DNA of 64,000 nt from Daphnia pulex (Eukaryota > Arthropoda > Branchiopoda > Diplostraca > Daphniidae). A model generated the notes under the pieces. The model saw only the letters and a program-made list of their open reading frames with translations. It made no database searches and was not told the origin of the DNA. Shown piece by piece: positions 22,720 to 33,681 of this stretch; position 1 is the stretch's first letter; each line of letters begins with the position of its first letter. Where the stretch lies: the NCBI RefSeq assembly GCF_021134715.1, contig NC_060019.1, positions 806,001 to 870,000 on the forward strand. The letters run 5' to 3'. Made by a program: the position numbers and the translations under genes.

Positions 22720-24660
22720 CCATGGCACTGCAGCCGTTCGTTCGCAAAATGAATTTCCTCTCATTTTTCAAGTTTTATTAATTACATTTAAATTCCGAGC
22801 ATTTATTATCATGGTATAATCAAAGGAAATATTATTTCAAACATATTTCAATTATTTTCAAGTAATTACATTGTTAAGATAATAATATTAAATGAAATTG
22901 TTTATTCAGCTACGTTAAACTTTTTAAAAAAGTGCTAATGCAAGCCTCAACTGTAGTTTTCTTCTTGCCCAGTTGGAGTCTCTGTAGTCTGCAGGCATAT
23001 TCGGCCAGCAGTGAGCAGACGAATCTAGGGCGTGTCCTTTTGTTTTAAAAATGGCGACTATGTTTTGTTTATTAGCAGGTTTTACCGCCTCTCAGAGACT
23101 CAGATTCTTGCCACACGATTTCTGATCTGAAAAAGATTCTTTAGGATGGTAATGAAGTTCTTGTGTTTGTACCAGTCGATATATTTTGATGGTTAGATAT
23201 ACGTAATGGACTAAAAGTAAACATAGTAACAAACGGAAAAGATTCCAATAGCCTGTAGTGTTGCAATTGTTGCGTTACAGTTTTCTCGAGTTTTCTTTCA
23301 ACGACTGAGGCAAAATGGATTGGACTTTTGGAGACATGATTCGTATTTAATGAATTAGAATTTTCTCAACTATTAAAAACAAATGTTGTACTCCATGTCT
23401 TGTCACTCATGTCCATGTCTCCAAGCTCCATTTCTTCTCCTCTCTGGTTTTCGTTGTATTAGTACATGATGTAATGGTCATTTTTTTTAACACGAAGATA
23501 ACACTTTGGATCTCTAAGCTAAAGAACTGAAATACTAGCTTGATAGGAATGTCTAGCTTTCTGGATTGCTATAGAAAACGACAAAATTTTTGTTTCGTAA
23601 TACTTTATAGTTAAGTCATTCCATTTTGAAAACAAATAATATGATTATTCAAAATCTTTGATGGGAAGTTTTCTCTTCTTAAACAATTTATTCAGTTTGG
23701 ATCATAATGTCTGATATTTGAAATTTGAGATGTTTGAAATTTCTAAAGTAATGTGAAATGGAAGTAATTTTTGTCTCGAATCTATAGATCCCTCACTTTC
23801 AATGTAGTGACTAGTATTCTGGAAAACCATCAGTACACAACAATGGTGTGGGTAAGAATGACGAAGCACATATTGAAGAAGAAGAAGCACAGAGCTGATA
23901 CATTCTCGTAGCCGCCAGTCCCGCCACTATATTGTTCATCGTCCCGTCAAAGTAAAAATATTTAACTTGTTGTTTAATCATTGTTTTTTTTGTTTTTTTC
24001 ATAATAGGAGAGAGAGGAATCTGTCTGTTTGCACAGGACATGCAACTTTTGTACAAACCAGTCTACACACATCGATGTCAACCCATATCATCTAAATGTG
24101 AGTGCCTGCATTTACGTTTGCTTTTTGTTTTTGTGGGAAATTTGTTCACCTCGTTCTTTTCCGACTCTGTACATGATTATAAATTGTAAGTGCTAGATAC
24201 TTTTGGTTAGACTGTTAGTAATTCCAGTAATTTAAATTTAGTCATTTTTTAATAAGAAAATTTTTGGTTGTATTTTGATGGTCGAGAGAGAACAGTTTTA
24301 TTTTGGTTAGATCGTTAATCTTATTTTTTTAAATCTGATTCTGATTACTTGTAGCAAACGCTGTTACGAAAGTCATAATCTTATAATCCATACAAAAAAT
24401 ATTGGGAATAAGCTCGAATAAGCTGTTGCCGTACCCAAGCTGTTTTAAATGGCATTTCTTTCTCTTCTCTTGATCTCTAAAGTCTGGATTCTGGGAGTGG
24501 GGGTAAAAAGCCATTCACATGTCTGTCAATCAAGTAATAGCCAACGCCAAACGTCGGCATGGTCAGACTTCTGATAATTTTACCAAATTCAGTAAGAAAT
24601 TAATGAACCTAGCTATAAGAAGCAGGGATGATGATGGGTTGCCCCCTAGCGATACATAGT
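22720..24660. other. Intergenic with diverged repeat, no gene
   Basis: Positions 23790-24180 are the partner of 15620-16050. Nothing else coding can be supported. Confidence 0.4.
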
Positions 24661-24714
24661 TGCTTTTTATTTAATTTTTATAATAATAATTAATAATACA
24701 GGGAGGCATAACAA

Positions 24715-24850
24715 TCCAATGTTTTATTCAAACTTCGTTCGTTTGGCCACAAGTAACTTGCAAAATTTCACCGCGAATTAATTTCATGTTGATATAATGG
24801 TCACACAATGGAGTGAGAGCATTATTTGCTGAAAGTTTTGATTTTTGGTC
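24715..24850 (-). pseudogene. Relic of the ankyrin tail of a lost array copy
   Basis: On the minus strand this reads NNALTPLCDHYINMKLIRGE and then QVTCGQTNEV before a stop. NALT.LC..Y is the signature of the 37-aa ankyrin unit in copies 2-4, and a C-terminal tail follows in the same position. AATAAA follows immediately. It is a separate, older member of the family with everything upstream lost. Confidence 0.55.
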
Positions 24851-24949
24851 GGTTTTGTTATATGGTCAACAAAATTTCAACACAACAATGTAACAATCTC
24901 TTGCTAAGGGAGTAAATAACTAACTAATTGCCTTTTACAGAACCGGTTT

Positions 24950-25830
24950 TTGTAGGCATATTCGGCCAGCAGACGAAAAAACGAAGCAGACGGATCCCTC
25001 AATCACAATAAACGAAAGAGGTTGTAGAGTTGGAAAAAAACCCCGATCAAATGCTGGCATTAGCTCCAAGTTTTCGCGATAGACTTCCGAAAGAAAGAAA
25101 GGGAACTGGAACGTTTGAAAAAAAGCTCGCAAATTGAAGCTCATGAAGGATTTGACAGCTGAACTCAAAGAAGTGCAAGAGTAATTCAAGAAGACTAAAC
25201 GGAGGTGTCCGGTATGGAGGGCAACATCAAAACTATAGCAAAAGAAGAGAATGAAGTGTATGTGGGCCGTATTGAAGGAGATGAGGAAAGTTCTGATTGC
25301 CGCCGAACATCACAGCTCGTTAACAGCTCGATGCCGATCAGCTTGCTTCGTTACGGCTAAAAGTGGGCAAAAAGGAGCAAGCTGTTGCGGAAGCTGAAAC
25401 GCAGATTGCCATTCTAAAGCAAGAGACTCAATCATCGCCTTGGTCCTCCTGAATCGAGTCAGCAAACAGTCTTTGCCTGTTCCTGTTCCTGCTGTCGTCT
25501 CCATTACGAGGTGGCTGGGTGTGTCAAAGAAGTCCGAAGATCATTTGCAGCAGCACTGTGAGAATCAAAACTTGAAACATCGCGTTTTCCCATTTGGAGA
25601 ATCAACTGCGTGCCTTCCAGGTAGACAAACTGGAAAAGCTATGCCTACAACAGCAACTGCAACAATTTCAAAAGGTAACACCCACACAAAATACCTTCTA
25701 GCTCTTCATTGCTAAAATTTGATGAAATAATTAGGAATTGGCTGAAGCCAAAGAAGCTCGGGTTGACAGCCGATTAAGTTTGATGGAGGATCCACAAAAT
25801 TGTATACCGAAATACCGTCCGAAATCTGCA
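24950..25830 (+). pseudogene. Decayed coiled-coil protein gene
   Basis: Fragments in changing frames on the plus strand give charged heptad-like sequence: KEQAVAEAETQIAILKQETQ near 25360-25425, and LAEAKEARVDSRLSLMEDPQ followed by NCIPKYRPKSA and a stop near 25740-25830. A consensus-like intron may separate the last two blocks (acceptor near 25735). Stops interrupt the first half. Coiled coil is evident; the family is not recognised. Confidence 0.4.
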
Positions 25831-26850
25831 TAAGTCAAGTTAAAATAATTTACTTATTCAAAAATCGTGTAGAATTTCGCATCTACTGGTGCAAATCGCC
25901 ATTCTTTACGTTTTGATTGTTTATTTTTTGGTTTGTATCGATGCAGAGAACTCCGGTTTCATAATGATATGGTTACCTTTTGTTTCAGCCGGTTTCAGCA
26001 TTTCCCGTGGGAATTTCAAACTAGCCTAACAATTGTTTAAAACTGTTCTTATCGTCGTTGTTTTTTATATGTTTTACATTTATTTCGCCGACATGACTTC
26101 TTCTGAAGTTTTTTTATTTGTTTTCTTTTCCAATTAGTTCTGCAATTATTGGAGCAATAATTCAATAACTAATTTTGTTTCATTTTCTTTTTAGGTGTCC
26201 TTGTTTGGTCGAAGTATAGTGGCAACAAGGTCCGAATGTCTCGTCTTCCGGACTGATCAAAGAGGAGTCAGGAGTCAGCTGATGGCGAAACAGACGTATG
26301 TTATTTCCCACATTCATAAGTTTTTGTTATTAAGTACATATAGGTACAAGCTGTATAAGGACTTGTGACCAATCTCTCTGGTAGTGGATTAGAGGAATTT
26401 CCCTTTTACAGTAGTCATGTCTTTTTTGACCAAGGACGCGCGTTAAATTTAGACAAAAAAAGTTTGATGTCATTTTTCGATAACGGCGATTGCAATGGAT
26501 TTATTTTGTGATGAAAGAAACGCATGCTTGGCTTGATAATAGCTGCCGTTTTTATGGACATGTTGTTTGCGAGCCGATAGTTTTTAAAGTTGACTAGGCA
26601 CGAATTTGAATTCCGGAGGGAAATTTTTTGTTCCCAGTGACGTTGTTTACCGTCTGTTGAGATAAGAAACCAATTTCCACCAAAACTTAGAACTAGCTAT
26701 TAAACGAGATTGAATTGTCGTTCATGTTCGATCGAAACTGAAATTTTTCGTAAACATGCAGTCCCATTGTCCGTTGTATAAAACACAAAATTAAGTTTAC
26801 GGTTCAAAAAGGTTAATAATGAAAAACACGTTGGTTATATTTTTAAATCG
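25831..26850. other. Intergenic, no gene seen
   Basis: AT-rich sequence. The polyadenylation signal of the next minus-strand gene is at 26855-26860. Confidence 0.4.
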
Positions 26851-26854
26851 ACAT

Positions 26855-26860
26855 TTTATT
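26855..26860 (-). terminator. Polyadenylation signal of MEVD protein B
   Basis: AATAAA on the minus strand, about 65 bp past the stop codon. Confidence 0.45.
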
Positions 26861-26926
26861 GATATGATAATGATGTGATTTCGGCAAGAAAAAACAATTA
26901 CTCGGCTCTAGCTGTCACGTCGCATG

Positions 26927-27445
26927 TCAGTCAACTTCCATCCGTTCTGTAATTGTTCCCTTATTCCTTCTTGCATATCTTCTTCTAAAGTCCTTAACAG
27001 TGGCGTCGTAGAATGATTTGACAATCAGTTGACATGCGGGAATATCAGGGAATGTCCAGTCAACTTCCATTGCTTCTGCGTTTGACGAATTGCTTTTGGT
27101 TTCAATTACGGGACTTGTGGGCCAATAAATTGTTCTGCAGATTTTTCGCATTCTCGCATTCGGTTTCTTCCATGTAGCGCCAACTGCGACTTGGCGTGAT
27201 TTGACTCGAGATGATGAGCGAATCTTTTTGCTGGGTCTTTTTGCGGTTGTTTTTGCGGTAATTATCCAAGTTGCATCCCGTTTTCTTTTCAACGAACGTC
27301 TACCATTTTGACCATCGTCGTTGTCCACTTCCATTTTCTCATCGTCGTCCGAATCATGGTCGACTTCCATGTCATCTGCACTAGGAGTTGTTCTTTGAGT
27401 TGCAACGGCGAGTTGTTTCATAATGTTTTGGTAAAAGAACACCAT
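26927..27445 (-). CDS. Unknown basic MEVD-motif protein B
   Basis: Single-exon frame of 172 aa. It contains four copies of MEVD (two in an acidic Asp-rich segment, one before WTFPDIPAC, one as the last four residues) and basic clusters (SLKRKRD, KRPSKKIRSSSR) typical of nuclear targeting. A TATAAAG box at 27531-27537 lies 86 bp upstream and an AATAAA at 26855-26860 lies downstream, which supports expression. It shares the MEVD motif, basic character and single-exon structure with the gene at 22007-22663, so the two may be distant relatives. No domain is recognised. Confidence 0.6.
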   Translation of the reverse strand: MVFFYQNIMKQLAVATQRTTPSADDMEVDHDSDDDEKMEVDNDDGQNGRRSLKRKRDATWIITAKTTAKRPSKKIRSSSRVKSRQVAVGATWKKPNARMRKICRTIYWPTSPVIETKSNSSNAEAMEVDWTFPDIPACQLIVKSFYDATVKDFRRRYARRNKGTITERMEVD

Positions 27446-27530
27446 TGTCTATCGTTTAAGGTGGTCAGAAGTACTTGATAAATCTAGGTGAATCTCCACT
27501 GCATACTTTGATGTTGGAGATGCAGATGCT

Positions 27531-27537
27531 TTATAGA
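27531..27537 (-). promoter_or_regulatory. TATA box of MEVD protein B
   Basis: TATAAAG on the minus strand, 86 bp before the ATG at 27445. Confidence 0.45.
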
Positions 27538-27539
27538 AT

Positions 27540-28190
27540 CGTGCTCTGGGATGCGCGTTCGTACAGAAAAATCCCTGCCATTTTCTCATTTTTTCAGTAT
27601 TTCTTTTTCTTTTAAACAATTTGAACTAGGAAATAATTGAAGCTTTAATTTTTCCACATGTATTTCAATCACATTTTAGTAGAAATTTGCTAGGCAAATT
27701 TTATTACAGGGTTAAAGCGATTCGAGCGTAATTAGTCAGTCAGTATTTTTTTAAAACGTCCACAGGTGACGATTTCGGCCATCAGGAGGCACAGTTTTGG
27801 TCTGGTTTTGTGGTTGAGCGCAGCTTGACAAAATTAAATAAATTATGATTTTTTACTTTAATTACTGTAGCTGACTATTTAATTTTTTTTCTTTTTTAAA
27901 AGGTCATCGCTTCCAGGTTTTTTCAATGGTGTTTAAGTTAGGTGTTGCCGCAGAAGTAGAAGCAGAACAGTTTCCAGTCTATTTGCTGGTGGAAAATGTT
28001 CTTGGATTAAATCAAATTTGTTCTGTCTGTCTTGTCTTATTATGGAAACCGCTGCCGCTATCAACACAGTCATCTTATCAACACAGCTGTCACAAAAAAT
28101 ACAACGCTAAAATACTAGAGTGCTCGCACCACGGATCGCTAAAATGAGTCTGATTTGAATGTGACATCCTGCATCCATCATCCATGATCC
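27540..28190. other. Intergenic, no gene supported
   Basis: No recognisable protein or RNA between the MEVD protein B promoter and the outer end of the inverted repeat. Confidence 0.4.
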
Positions 28191-29551
28191 ATGGCATTCT
28201 TTGTCAGCCTTTTGTCTTTCACGTTTCGTTGCAATGTTATGTGATTTTTAAGCTTTTTGTAGTATTTCGATTTCAGAATAAATATCGGAAATCTTCTCTT
28301 AATTGTTATCGTAGATATTTTGTTAGCAATATGATGTAAAGGTGTAACTCATGTAATAAAAAGGTACCCAAATCTCCCACCAGATGCTGTCGATTAATTC
28401 ATCAACATCAACAATGCAATGGCCGCTTCCATTCACGTTGAATGTTATTGGTGTGTCTTGAAAAGGTTATTTATTTATCTTCATTTATCTCCATTTATTT
28501 CCATTGTGAAAAACTACGTGTAAAGTGTTTAGTTCATTTAAAACGTAAACATTTATAGTCTTAAATGGTATACATCCATTAATATTATGCTTTTATGTAA
28601 AGGAGGATTCAGACAATCAGTTCATCATCGTCTGGTGTACAATTCATATCTTATAGTAAATTGTCCAAACGCCGTTTGATGTTGAACACGTAGGTTTAAT
28701 TTATACCCTAGGTTTTAAGTAGTATTCTTATCTCCTTTCTGTTTAATCATCATCATTATTTGTTATGATTTAGATTTCCGTGAACAGATCACATTTTTTA
28801 GGAATGGATATTGTGCAAGTGAAACTGGGAAGAAACATAAATTGTACTGGCAACTCCTCCCTAGTATGAAATGGATCAACGGGCCACAGTTAACAACAAC
28901 AACAAAGGAATCATTACTTCCCGGATATCGCGAGTCAGCCACAGGTGTCACTCAATCTCCAACGCAGTTTCTTTATTGAAATTGTGTGGCCCTGGCACAG
29001 AGATCCTTGACCCAATGCTAGCCTTTGTCTATGACAGAAGAGTGACTTCCACCAACGTTCTGCCGCATCCTCATCTTCGCGACGTACGCTCATTTAGCTT
29101 CGCTGCTACTCGTGATTTTACTCTTACTACTCGTGCTACACAACTTTTTTCTACTTCAATGACGAGTTAAACCACTTCAATGGTCGCTTCCGTCCACCGT
29201 GACCCACCTGAAGTCACTCACCACGGGATTATGCCCAGGTACCCAACAATTGACTTATTTTCGTAGGTTAGGTCTAGTTACGTTAAACTCTGTCTGTGTA
29301 ATTGTTTCCAAAATCAGGCCCTTCTTAGTTCTTACGCGCAACCGAAGTTTTACTTGGACGTTTCTTTTTTCTAACGCTAGATGGCTTTTTGATAATTTGC
29401 AGCTGTCAAAACAGTCAGTTTCAGTTACTTTGCACATCTCTTTAAACATTTATTGGCAGTTATTTTGTTGAAATATTTAGTGATAACTGACGATTACTAT
29501 TCCAGCAACAAAGCTCACTTGTTAAATGTTCGATAATTGCTTTTTTTTTCT

Positions 29552-29861
29552 ACTTCCGGTTTTCTCATTTATGTCAGTAGTTCAGTAAATATTCATCTGA
29601 CGCACAAAAGAACCACATATTCGTGATCTTCGTCAAATTTGTGGTAAAGTTCATGTTTTCTTTTGTACGTACGCGTACTTCCGGTTTTGAGAATTTTCCT
29701 GAACTATAGTTCAGGAAAATTCTCGATTTTGGCCAAATTTTGGATTTCGTTTAAATCCCACCTATTCGACCCCAAATTTCACGTAGATCACGAATATTTA
29801 GTTTATTTTGATGACAGCTCAATGGTTAAGGCGCTATCGCTTACTTCCGGTATACTTCCGG
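29552..29861 (+). promoter_or_regulatory. Cluster of four ETS-type motifs around a 36-bp palindrome
   Basis: ACTTCCGG occurs at 29552-29559, 29677-29684, 29843-29850 and 29854-29861. This is the classic ETS/GABP (NRF-2) site, common in promoters of mitochondrial and housekeeping genes. A likely first exon starts 80 bp downstream at 29942. The same motifs are in the right arm (36390-36410 and 41690-41850). Promoter function is inference. Confidence 0.5.
29689..29724. repeat. Perfect 36-bp palindrome
   Basis: The half-site is GAGAATTTTCCTGAACTA, followed directly by its exact reverse complement. The matching palindrome in the right arm is the insertion site of the retrotransposon. Confidence 0.95.
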
Positions 29862-29941
29862 AAAATTTGCATAAAACTAGCAAGTGAGCTTTGTTCTTTG
29901 TACTAATCTCAAGATTGAATGCTAGGTTGTAGCAAACAAAA

Positions 29942-30778
29942 ATGCGATTTTCAAATTTTGTGAGCAACTTACGTCCAGTCCTTATTAATGAGTTTTTAGG
30001 CGTGTCTAATAGATGGCGTGTTAATTGTTTGTGTCAGTTTTGGGCTTATGGCGGTTTGCTGTCAAGAGTTAAGCTATCTTTTCTTCGAAAATTACCAATG
30101 TATTTACAGGTAAATTCGAGTGATTTCATCTGCAAATTGTCGGTGATGTGTTCTATTTTGTGTATATGTTGATAAACTTAATGTATCTCATCAACTTACA
30201 GGAGAAAACGTATTGAAAGAGTCGTGCAGCTCACTGCTGTCGTTCAAAATCATTGTATTCTACTGAATGTTCCATCAAAATGAAACAGGTAGCAACCATT
30301 ACTAGCTTTATTAATACTGTATTGCTGAAACATATATTCTTCTCATCTTTTATTAGGATTCATCATAATTGTCTGCTGTTTGTATTGGACTTGCTAGATC
30401 GCCAATCCCAGCCATGCCCCGATTTTGAGTGTACACTACTAACTGTTTAATTATTTCTAGATCATAGACGTCAAGCACATTGATAACACATACTATAAAC
30501 AAGGTGACTTATTGTTATTTTATTTACAGGTTCTTCATTACAGGTTTCTAACACATTGGCATGACAGATTTGATGAGAAGTCATATTTTGAAGAAAAAGA
30601 ACAAGGACAATACAGTCAACAAGGTTCCTTGTTTGCTAACCCGTTGGATGCTACCCTTCAATCTCCCTGTTTACTTCCTTACACAGGTCCTATTGATTTG
30701 AGGTATTATTTTTTGTCACTTCAACCTTATTTGAATTTTATTGTCATCCAAATAAATGTTCATTCTGCTTTTACAGGG
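29942..30778 (+). CDS. Unknown multi-exon gene, partial (left arm)
   Basis: A candidate first exon, 29942-30109, starts MRFSNFVSNLRPVLINEF and ends at a CAG|GTAAAT donor. Its basic, hydroxylated N-terminus would suit a mitochondrial presequence. A later exon starts at about 30531 after TTTATTTACAG, reads VLHYRFLTHWHDRFDEKSYF, continues to LFANPLDATLQSPCLLPYTG, and ends at GAG|GTATTA. An exon carrying KSLYSTECSIKMKQ ends at 30289. I could not join them all in one frame, so this copy may be broken. The product is not recognised. An identical mirror copy lies at 35474-36310. Confidence 0.4.
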
Positions 30779-31919
30779 TAACTCTTTCGCTACTGATCAC
30801 ATCAACTGTTGTAAACTGATGAGAGAATGCTGCAATTCAAGACTGATACATTGTGTAGTTGTTATAGATAAATGACAAGTGCATATCTGGGCTCCCTCCT
30901 TTTCTGTGGCCCCGTTTCCCTAACTAACCACTAACCAACGCCCGCCGGTGGTCATTCACCCGCTGTGAAACCAGGAGGAGGGGAGGGCTCTGGTCGAACG
31001 GGGACTTGGAAGGCGCATGATCCGATGACAACTTTTGGAGGGTCATGAGTCTAGCCCGGAAGCCTAGTATGACTACATCTCCCCGGAAAAACTTGCCTCG
31101 TACTTCTCTCTTCTTCTCGGTCCAGATACATATCTCTGGGGGCCGTAGACATTTCCTATAACAGCATGTGCGAGTTAAAACAATGCATCCACTACCCAAT
31201 GAAACAAATAGCCATGGTTTATTTTTTGTGGAAATCTCCGTCAGTCAAGTTACAAAGACGATGCAGATTTCCGCTAAACGAAACCATCGCTTTTTGTCTC
31301 ATTGCCGCAGCGGTGGTGGCGGGTTGCGTTTAAACTCGTGCAGTAGTAAACCGCCTTGAACCGGACGCTCTGTTTATTGAAATTTTTGTACATTAAAAAA
31401 AAAAAATAATAAATAAAAAACAGTTTTTTGTATAAAAAGTTTTATTTATTACAGACAGCACATTGTTAGGGTTTAACATTGGTTTATTTGGATATGGTAT
31501 AAATCTAGGGTTGGTAGGTGTGTGTTTGTGTGTGAAGAATTGGAAGGTATAAGTTTGTGGGGTTTGGAGATTAATTGGTAGGGATATGTTTGTAGGGTTA
31601 AAACTTAAAATTAACTGTTTTTATCCAAACTTGAAATATACCCCTCTCCAACATCTTCCACTTTCCTTTCCCAATCCCGAAAACATGTTTATTACTTTCT
31701 AGGCATAACTATCCCCATATTTTTTTCCCCCTTCTTAACATTTAACGGTAACACGACAACAGCACGGCCAATTGAATTTGATGCAGAAAGATCTATCACC
31801 AGCATAGGCTGCAACAAAGTACCACAGCGGACAGCAACTACGTGAAGATACACGATAAACCTGTAAACGAAATTAAATGAATTAATCTTCACCATCAATT
31901 GAAATGCATTCTGAAAGAA

Positions 31920-32700
31920 TATGACTTGTCATAAAGTTTGCCATGCCAATTTAGAAATCTGTAATTTGGCTATAGGCCTACTTGTAAATAAAATTAAGTC
32001 ACCTGTTTATCATTGGTGTCATCAATGTGCTTGATGTCTATAATTTAAAAGAACAATTATAAAACAGTTTTCAGTATAAACTTGAAATCGTCTCTTAAAT
32101 ATTAGATGGACGTATGTGCAGATCAATACTTTAAATACATAAAAGACTACAACAAAGAAAGTCCAGTGACATGACAAGTGAACTTACACATGAAACCACC
32201 GATCAGCTATCCAAGGTTCTCTAAAGAAGTGAATCATTGATTGGTTCATGCTGTTGTTGCTGATCTAGCAAGTCCAATACAAAGCACAGATAACGATGAA
32301 TCCTAATAAAAGAGTTATCAATGATAAATCCTGTAAATAAAAAAAGAAAAATAAGTCACCTTGTTTATAATTTGTGTCATCAAAGTGCTTGACATCTATG
32401 ATCTAAAAGAATAAACAATTATCAGTATACACTAAAAAGCATCTCTTGAACATTAGATAGACATAAGTGGAGATCAATACTTTAAATACATATTAGACTG
32501 CAATGGAAAAAGTTCAGTGACATAATAAGTGAACTTACAAATGAAACCACCAATCACTAATCCAATCTTCTCTCAAGAAGATGAAATGAGAGATTGGTCT
32601 ATGCTGGGATTGGTGATCTAGCAAGTCCAAAACAAACATCAGATAATTATGACTCCTAATAAAAGACGAGAAGAATGTATGTTTCAGCAATACATGAAAT
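31920..32700 (-). repeat. Two tandem partial exon-intron repeats
   Basis: Blocks at about 31985-32340 and 32350-32700 are repeats of each other and of the exon region at 30250-30540 in the arm. Exon-like pieces on the minus strand are FREPWIADRWFHV (near 32190-32230) and FLREDWISDWWFHL (near 32535-32580), each followed by GTAAGT. They may be extra or lost exons of the unknown gene in the arms. Confidence 0.45.
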
Positions 32701-33291
32701 GGATAAAGCTAGTGTTGGTTATTACCTGTATCATTTCTATTGCACATTCAGTAAAATACAATGATTTTGAACAAAATAGTTGACGGTAGGCTGCTTGACG
32801 GCCATAACCTAACTTGAAGTTGGGGATCTTCATCATCTCTGCATTGGCAAATTTACTGGGTGGTGTTGCCCCCGGAACAACATAGTTCTGATGCAAGGGC
32901 AGGGGGAAACTAGCTGGATGGAAAGATCTGGCAACTGGCGAAACTGAGGGCCAATCTTCTTTTGTTGGAATGTGGAGGATGAACTGCTGCTCTCTTGTAT
33001 ACTTTGCGTCCGTATGTCTCATATTCAACGACTTGTTGGGACTCAGATCCAGCGAACGGAATTCGTCATCTAATAAATTTCAACAGAAAGCCGGTTATAG
33101 CCTTGCAGCACATGCCATTCACGTGTAAATAATCTAATGATACTAAGCGCCAGTTTGAAAATATGAAAGTTACCATCCACTTTCTGAATTTCTTTTTTTT
33201 TGCGAAATGATGTGGGATAATTAGAAATGGGTCTAATTGACACAAACTGCTGAAAATTACGGAAAACACGTAGGTTGACAATTGCAGACAT
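32690..33291 (-). pseudogene. mRpS35: Mitochondrial ribosomal protein S35, 5' part only
   Basis: Exon 1 (33291-33174) starts MSAIVNLRVFRNFQQFVSIR, a likely mitochondrial presequence. Exon 2 starts at 33069 and contains DWPSV, RSFHPASFPLPLHQ and PPSKFANAEMMKIPNF, which match the conserved core of mS35. After IPNF the usual continuation (HLTPP) is missing. The frame instead runs into the segment CSKSLYFTECAIEMIQ, which ends at a GTAATA donor and is shared with the unknown gene in the arms. It is therefore a truncated or chimeric copy. Intact mS35 is a component of the mitochondrial small ribosomal subunit. The segment lies in the centre of the inverted repeat. Confidence 0.65.
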
Positions 33292-33615
33292 TTTATTTGA
33301 CTCTTTTATAGCAGACTAAAAGACAAGTTTCATCGCCATCTATGATTCACATTTACAACTACTGATGTGGAACAATAAGTCTTCGTTTTTTTTGTAGCAC
33401 TGATTGTGATGTTGTTGATTGAAAGGTATCGTTATCGTACGGCGTATTTTCCTTCCTTACAGTTTTCTTCATAAAAATGTTATTTCCTTTTTGGGTTGTT
33501 AGATCTGACTGAATCTTAATTATTTGTGTGTGAATTTAGTTATTTGTGTGGTAACCTAGCCTATTAATTTCTACTTGAAAATTTCAGCTGATCATGTGGC
33601 CTACATTTTGCCAAG

Positions 33616-33681
33616 ATGTCGTCTCTTTTTCCTGTACGTACCGGCTGTACGCTTTGTAAGAAACACTTCAGAACAAATCAG
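33616..33681 (+). CDS. Candidate first exon of an unknown divergent gene
   Basis: MSSLFPVRTGCTLCKKHFRT plus two residues, then a CAG|GTAAAT donor. It contains a C-x2-C pair. It starts about 325 bp from the mRpS35 start on the other strand, a bidirectional arrangement. Following exons could not be identified with confidence; a possible acceptor is at 34341. The remainder of 33690-34338 holds nothing recognisable. Confidence 0.35.

Larger units (their letters stand above)
28220..31912 (+). repeat. Left arm of large inverted repeat
   Basis: About 3.7 kb that reappears reverse-complemented at 34338-36541 plus 41687-43190. Predicted peptides of 62, 65, 76, 89 and 99 residues in the two arms are identical, and only single-base differences were found by eye, so the copies are recent or kept alike by gene conversion. 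The outer ends near 28220 and 43190 diverge with small gaps. The arm contains parts of at least one multi-exon gene of unknown product. Confidence 0.9.

Noticed and set aside
30924-31199. 91-codon frame repeated in both arms
   Set aside because: Conserved only because the arms are nearly identical; no motif, and the antisense frame is equally open.
28220-31912. Whole inverted repeat as a foldback DNA transposon
   Set aside because: No transposase, no target duplication at the outer ends, and the arms contain exons and promoter-like sequence; a genomic inverted duplication fits better.
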